From NCBI GenBank assembly GCA_938038735.1, contig CALHSW010000064.1, forward strand, positions 1 through 25,151: a stretch of 25,151 nt of DNA, read 5' to 3'. Under the pieces are notes generated by a model that was given only the letters and a program-made list of their open reading frames with translations, did not search any database and was not told the DNA's origin. Positions 23,380 through 25,151 of the stretch are shown here, piece after piece (positions within the stretch are counted from its first letter, which is position 1; each line of letters opens with the position of its first letter). The stretch is from an uncultured Bacteroidia bacterium (GTDB lineage: Bacteria; Bacteroidota; Bacteroidia; Bacteroidales; CAJPTX01). The position numbers were made by a program, and so were the translations under genes.

Positions 23380-24778
23380 GTTCCGGTACGTTTAGCGTTC
23401 CCTCCTGCTTCATGATCAAGCGGTTTAGCCGTCGTATTTCCCGTATGAGGAAGCTCCCGCAAACTATCGCCGCCATAAGGTCGGATATAGGCGATGCCAT
23501 CCAAACCCCAACGAGCCCAAATCGCCCAGGCAAAAACAGTATTAACGGCACAAGGAATATCAGCTGCCTCGATAGGGCAAGAAGGGCTGATATGCCCGCC
23601 TTCCCTATGGATTGGAAGTAGTTCCCCGACACGATCTGCATCCCTACGAGCGGGAAGCAGATGAAGAAAATGCGCATACCCCGCTCGCCGATTTGTAGCA
23701 ACTCCTCATTGGTTGACTCGAAGAGGCGTATGATAGGGCCCGGTATAAGCTGAACGAGTAGAAATCCGGCGAACGCAATGCACGTGGCGGCCGCGATGCA
23801 GGTCACCAATGCTTGTCTCAGCCGCCTGTAGAGCTTGGCCCCCTGGCTGTAGCCGTAGACCGGCTGCGCCGCCATGTTGAGCGACACCACAGACATAACT
23901 AGCAGCATCGATACCGAATTGATGATGGCAATGGCGCTAATCGCAATGTCATCGCCATACTTCACGAGCTGCATATTGTACATCCCCTGCACGAGGCTGC
24001 CCCCGAGCTGCAGCGCGAAGGGCGCAAAACCCACCGCTAGCGTCAGCATGAACAGGTTCCACGAGAACTGCACGAAGCGCCATTCCAACCGTACCACGCA
24101 CCGCTTGCTGGTGAAATGCACCACGCCCCACACCCACTGCGTTAGCTGTGCAATAATAGTTGCCAGCGCTGCGCCGATCACCCCCCATCCGAATACGTAT
24201 ATGAAAAGCGCATCAAGGGCTATATTTACCGATGCTGCAATAATCATGGTGTACATGGAAATCTTTGGGTTTCCCTCCGCCCGCATGATGTTGTTGAGCG
24301 AGAACCCTGCCAAATGGAACACGTTCCCGATGAGTATGATGTCTACATACTCCATCGCGTAGCCCATGGTCTGCTGCTGCACGCCGAACAGCTCAAGCAT
24401 CGGCCTCCGGCCAATATAGCCTAGAATGGTGATGAGTATCCCCACGATAATGGACAACGCCATTGACGACCCCAGGAAACGTTGCGCGCGCCGGGGATTA
24501 TGCTCCCCCAGCGCCAGGGAAACGCGTACTGAGGACCCCAACCCCACCAGCATGGCAAACGCATGCTGTAGTAGCATGATGGGGAATACGGCACTAAGCC
24601 CGGCCAACGCCAAGGGTCCCACCATTTGCCCTATGAAAATCCTATCTACAATATTGTATAGAGAGCTGACCACCACCCCCACGAATGCGGGCATGAAGTT
24701 CTGCCAAATCAGTTGTGGCACCGCCACATGGCCGAGGTCATAAACCGCTTTACTCTGTATGGAATCAGCTTTTTGCAT
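23372..24778 (-). CDS. MATE family multidrug/cation efflux protein
   Basis: A 468-residue inner-membrane antiporter with about 12 helices in two homologous halves. SLYNIVDRIFIGQMVGPLAL near residue 40-59, SLNNIMRAEGNPKISM near 160 and NYFQSIGKAG in the second half are typical of the MepA-like branch. MATE proteins expel cationic drugs or metabolites using Na+ or H+. ATG 24778 (MQKADSIQ) is the natural start. It overlaps mqnC by eight bases, so the two are translated from one message. Upstream lies a row of hairpins and a weak TAACTTCG -7-like box at 24786-24793. Confidence 0.9.
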   Translation of the reverse strand: MQKADSIQSKAVYDLGHVAVPQLIWQNFMPAFVGVVVSSLYNIVDRIFIGQMVGPLALAGLSAVFPIMLLQHAFAMLVGLGSSVRVSLALGEHNPRRAQRFLGSSMALSIIVGILITILGYIGRRPMLELFGVQQQTMGYAMEYVDIILIGNVFHLAGFSLNNIMRAEGNPKISMYTMIIAASVNIALDALFIYVFGWGVIGAALATIIAQLTQWVWGVVHFTSKRCVVRLEWRFVQFSWNLFMLTLAVGFAPFALQLGGSLVQGMYNMQLVKYGDDIAISAIAIINSVSMLLVMSVVSLNMAAQPVYGYSQGAKLYRRLRQALVTCIAAATCIAFAGFLLVQLIPGPIIRLFESTNEELLQIGERGMRIFFICFPLVGMQIVSGNYFQSIGKAGISALLALSRQLIFLVPLILFLPGRFGLVGVWMASPISDLMAAIVCGSFLIREIRRLNRLIMKQEGTLNVPEHA

Positions 24779-24809
24779 ACCGCCGCGAAGTTAGGAAAAA
24801 TGGAGGTCC

Positions 24810-24971
24810 CATGGCCCCTCGCCATGATAAACCACGTTGAATTGGCATATGCAGAAGGCCGTCAGGGTCAGTCTTTCAGACTGTCTCGCCCTGTGGGCGA
24901 GGATACCGGGGGTTTGAAAACCCCCGGCTATTCAAAGACCGTCCTGCGGACGGAAAGCGCAGCGGCTGCGC
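24810..24971. repeat. Row of six short perfect hairpins upstream of the MATE gene
   Basis: Perfect stems occur one after another with tiny loops: CATGGC/GCCATG (24810-24826, loop 5); CAGTCT/AGACTG (24869-24883, loop TTC); CTCGCCC/GGGCGAG (24885-24901, loop TGT); CCGGGGGTT/AACCCCCGG (24906-24927, loop TGAA); CCGTCC/GGACGG (24939-24953, loop TGC); GCGCAG/CTGCGC (24957-24971, loop CGG). The stems are unrelated to each other. The layout resembles composite palindromic (REP-like) elements, possibly high-copy in the genome, but only one copy is in view. No T run follows the hairpins. Confidence 0.7.
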
Positions 24972-25151
24972 CGAACCTTGCTAGATATCCGCGGTTTCAA
25001 TAGCATGGGCAACCGTAGATGGTCACCTCTACATTTCAGACCCGCAGCGGTATGGTCTTCCGCATTATTTTGCAGCGGCCATTGTTGATTAGGCTTCTGC
25101 TGCAATCCGCATACAGTCCCGCTACAATTGGTGTAATTTGCCCTACGCACC
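24972..25151. other. Window end without a recognisable gene
   Basis: The final 180 bases show no gene I can identify on either strand. A minus-strand frame stays open from the window edge down to 24932 (72 codons), but it runs through the hairpin row, has Arg/Lys/Pro-rich sequence without a known motif, and is likely a by-product of repeat DNA. CAGCGG occurs three times (24961, 25043, 25072). Confidence 0.5.

Noticed and set aside
1..25151. CRISPR array, prophage or complete insertion sequence
   Set aside because: No regularly spaced repeats, phage genes, transposase or integrase were seen. The only repeats are the 252-bp T9SS pair and the hairpin row.

Overview
The window looks like a chromosomal segment of a Bacteroidota species, probably order Bacteroidales. 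Three things support this. Two genes end in type IX secretion (T9SS) C-terminal sorting domains. There is a SusC/BtuB-type TonB receptor with lipoprotein partners. Several -7 boxes match the Bacteroidota promoter consensus TAnnTTTG; four of them are exactly TACCTTTG. Genus cannot be fixed from the sequence alone. Coding density is high, and several genes overlap or abut.

Region 1 (1-2660, + strand): the 3' end of one T9SS cargo gene, then a complete paralogous cargo gene. The two share a 252-bp 3' block without indels, and two terminator-like hairpins lie between them. Region 2 (2776-7282, + strand): a TonB-dependent receptor, a YncE/BtuG-like beta-propeller lipoprotein and a second surface lipoprotein. 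They form a tight operon that I read as a BtuB-BtuG type vitamin B12 uptake system, with no visible cobalamin riboswitch. Region 3 (7313-10200, - strand): an S41 C-terminal processing peptidase followed by mnmA. Region 4 (10321-12958, + strand): a near-palindromic divergent promoter, an atypical CaCA-family cation exchanger and hydG, which matures the [FeFe]-hydrogenase cofactor but has no partner genes here.

Region 5 (12960-15430, - strand): aroB-aroD-aroE, three consecutive shikimate pathway steps in one compact operon. Region 6 (15431-15862): a spacer with weak secondary structure, a tRNA-Asp(GTC) gene with its own -7 box, and a strong terminator that can work on both strands. Region 7 (15907-18270, - strand): smpB-panC-panD-rnhB downstream of one promoter, joining trans-translation, pantothenate synthesis and RNase HII. 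Region 8 (18425-22246, - strand): a DUF1573 protein, an ABC ATPase, an ABC-2 permease and a small lipoprotein with membrane segments. Region 9 (22252-24778, - strand): a MATE exporter overlapping mqnC of the futalosine menaquinone pathway. Region 10 (24779-25151): non-coding DNA holding a row of perfect short hairpins with unrelated stems, the most puzzling structure in the window.

Most of the window is housekeeping or core metabolism. The parts most worth a second look are the tandem T9SS cargo genes, the B12-type surface operon, the near-palindromic divergent promoter, the unusual CaCA exchanger and the hairpin row upstream of the MATE gene.
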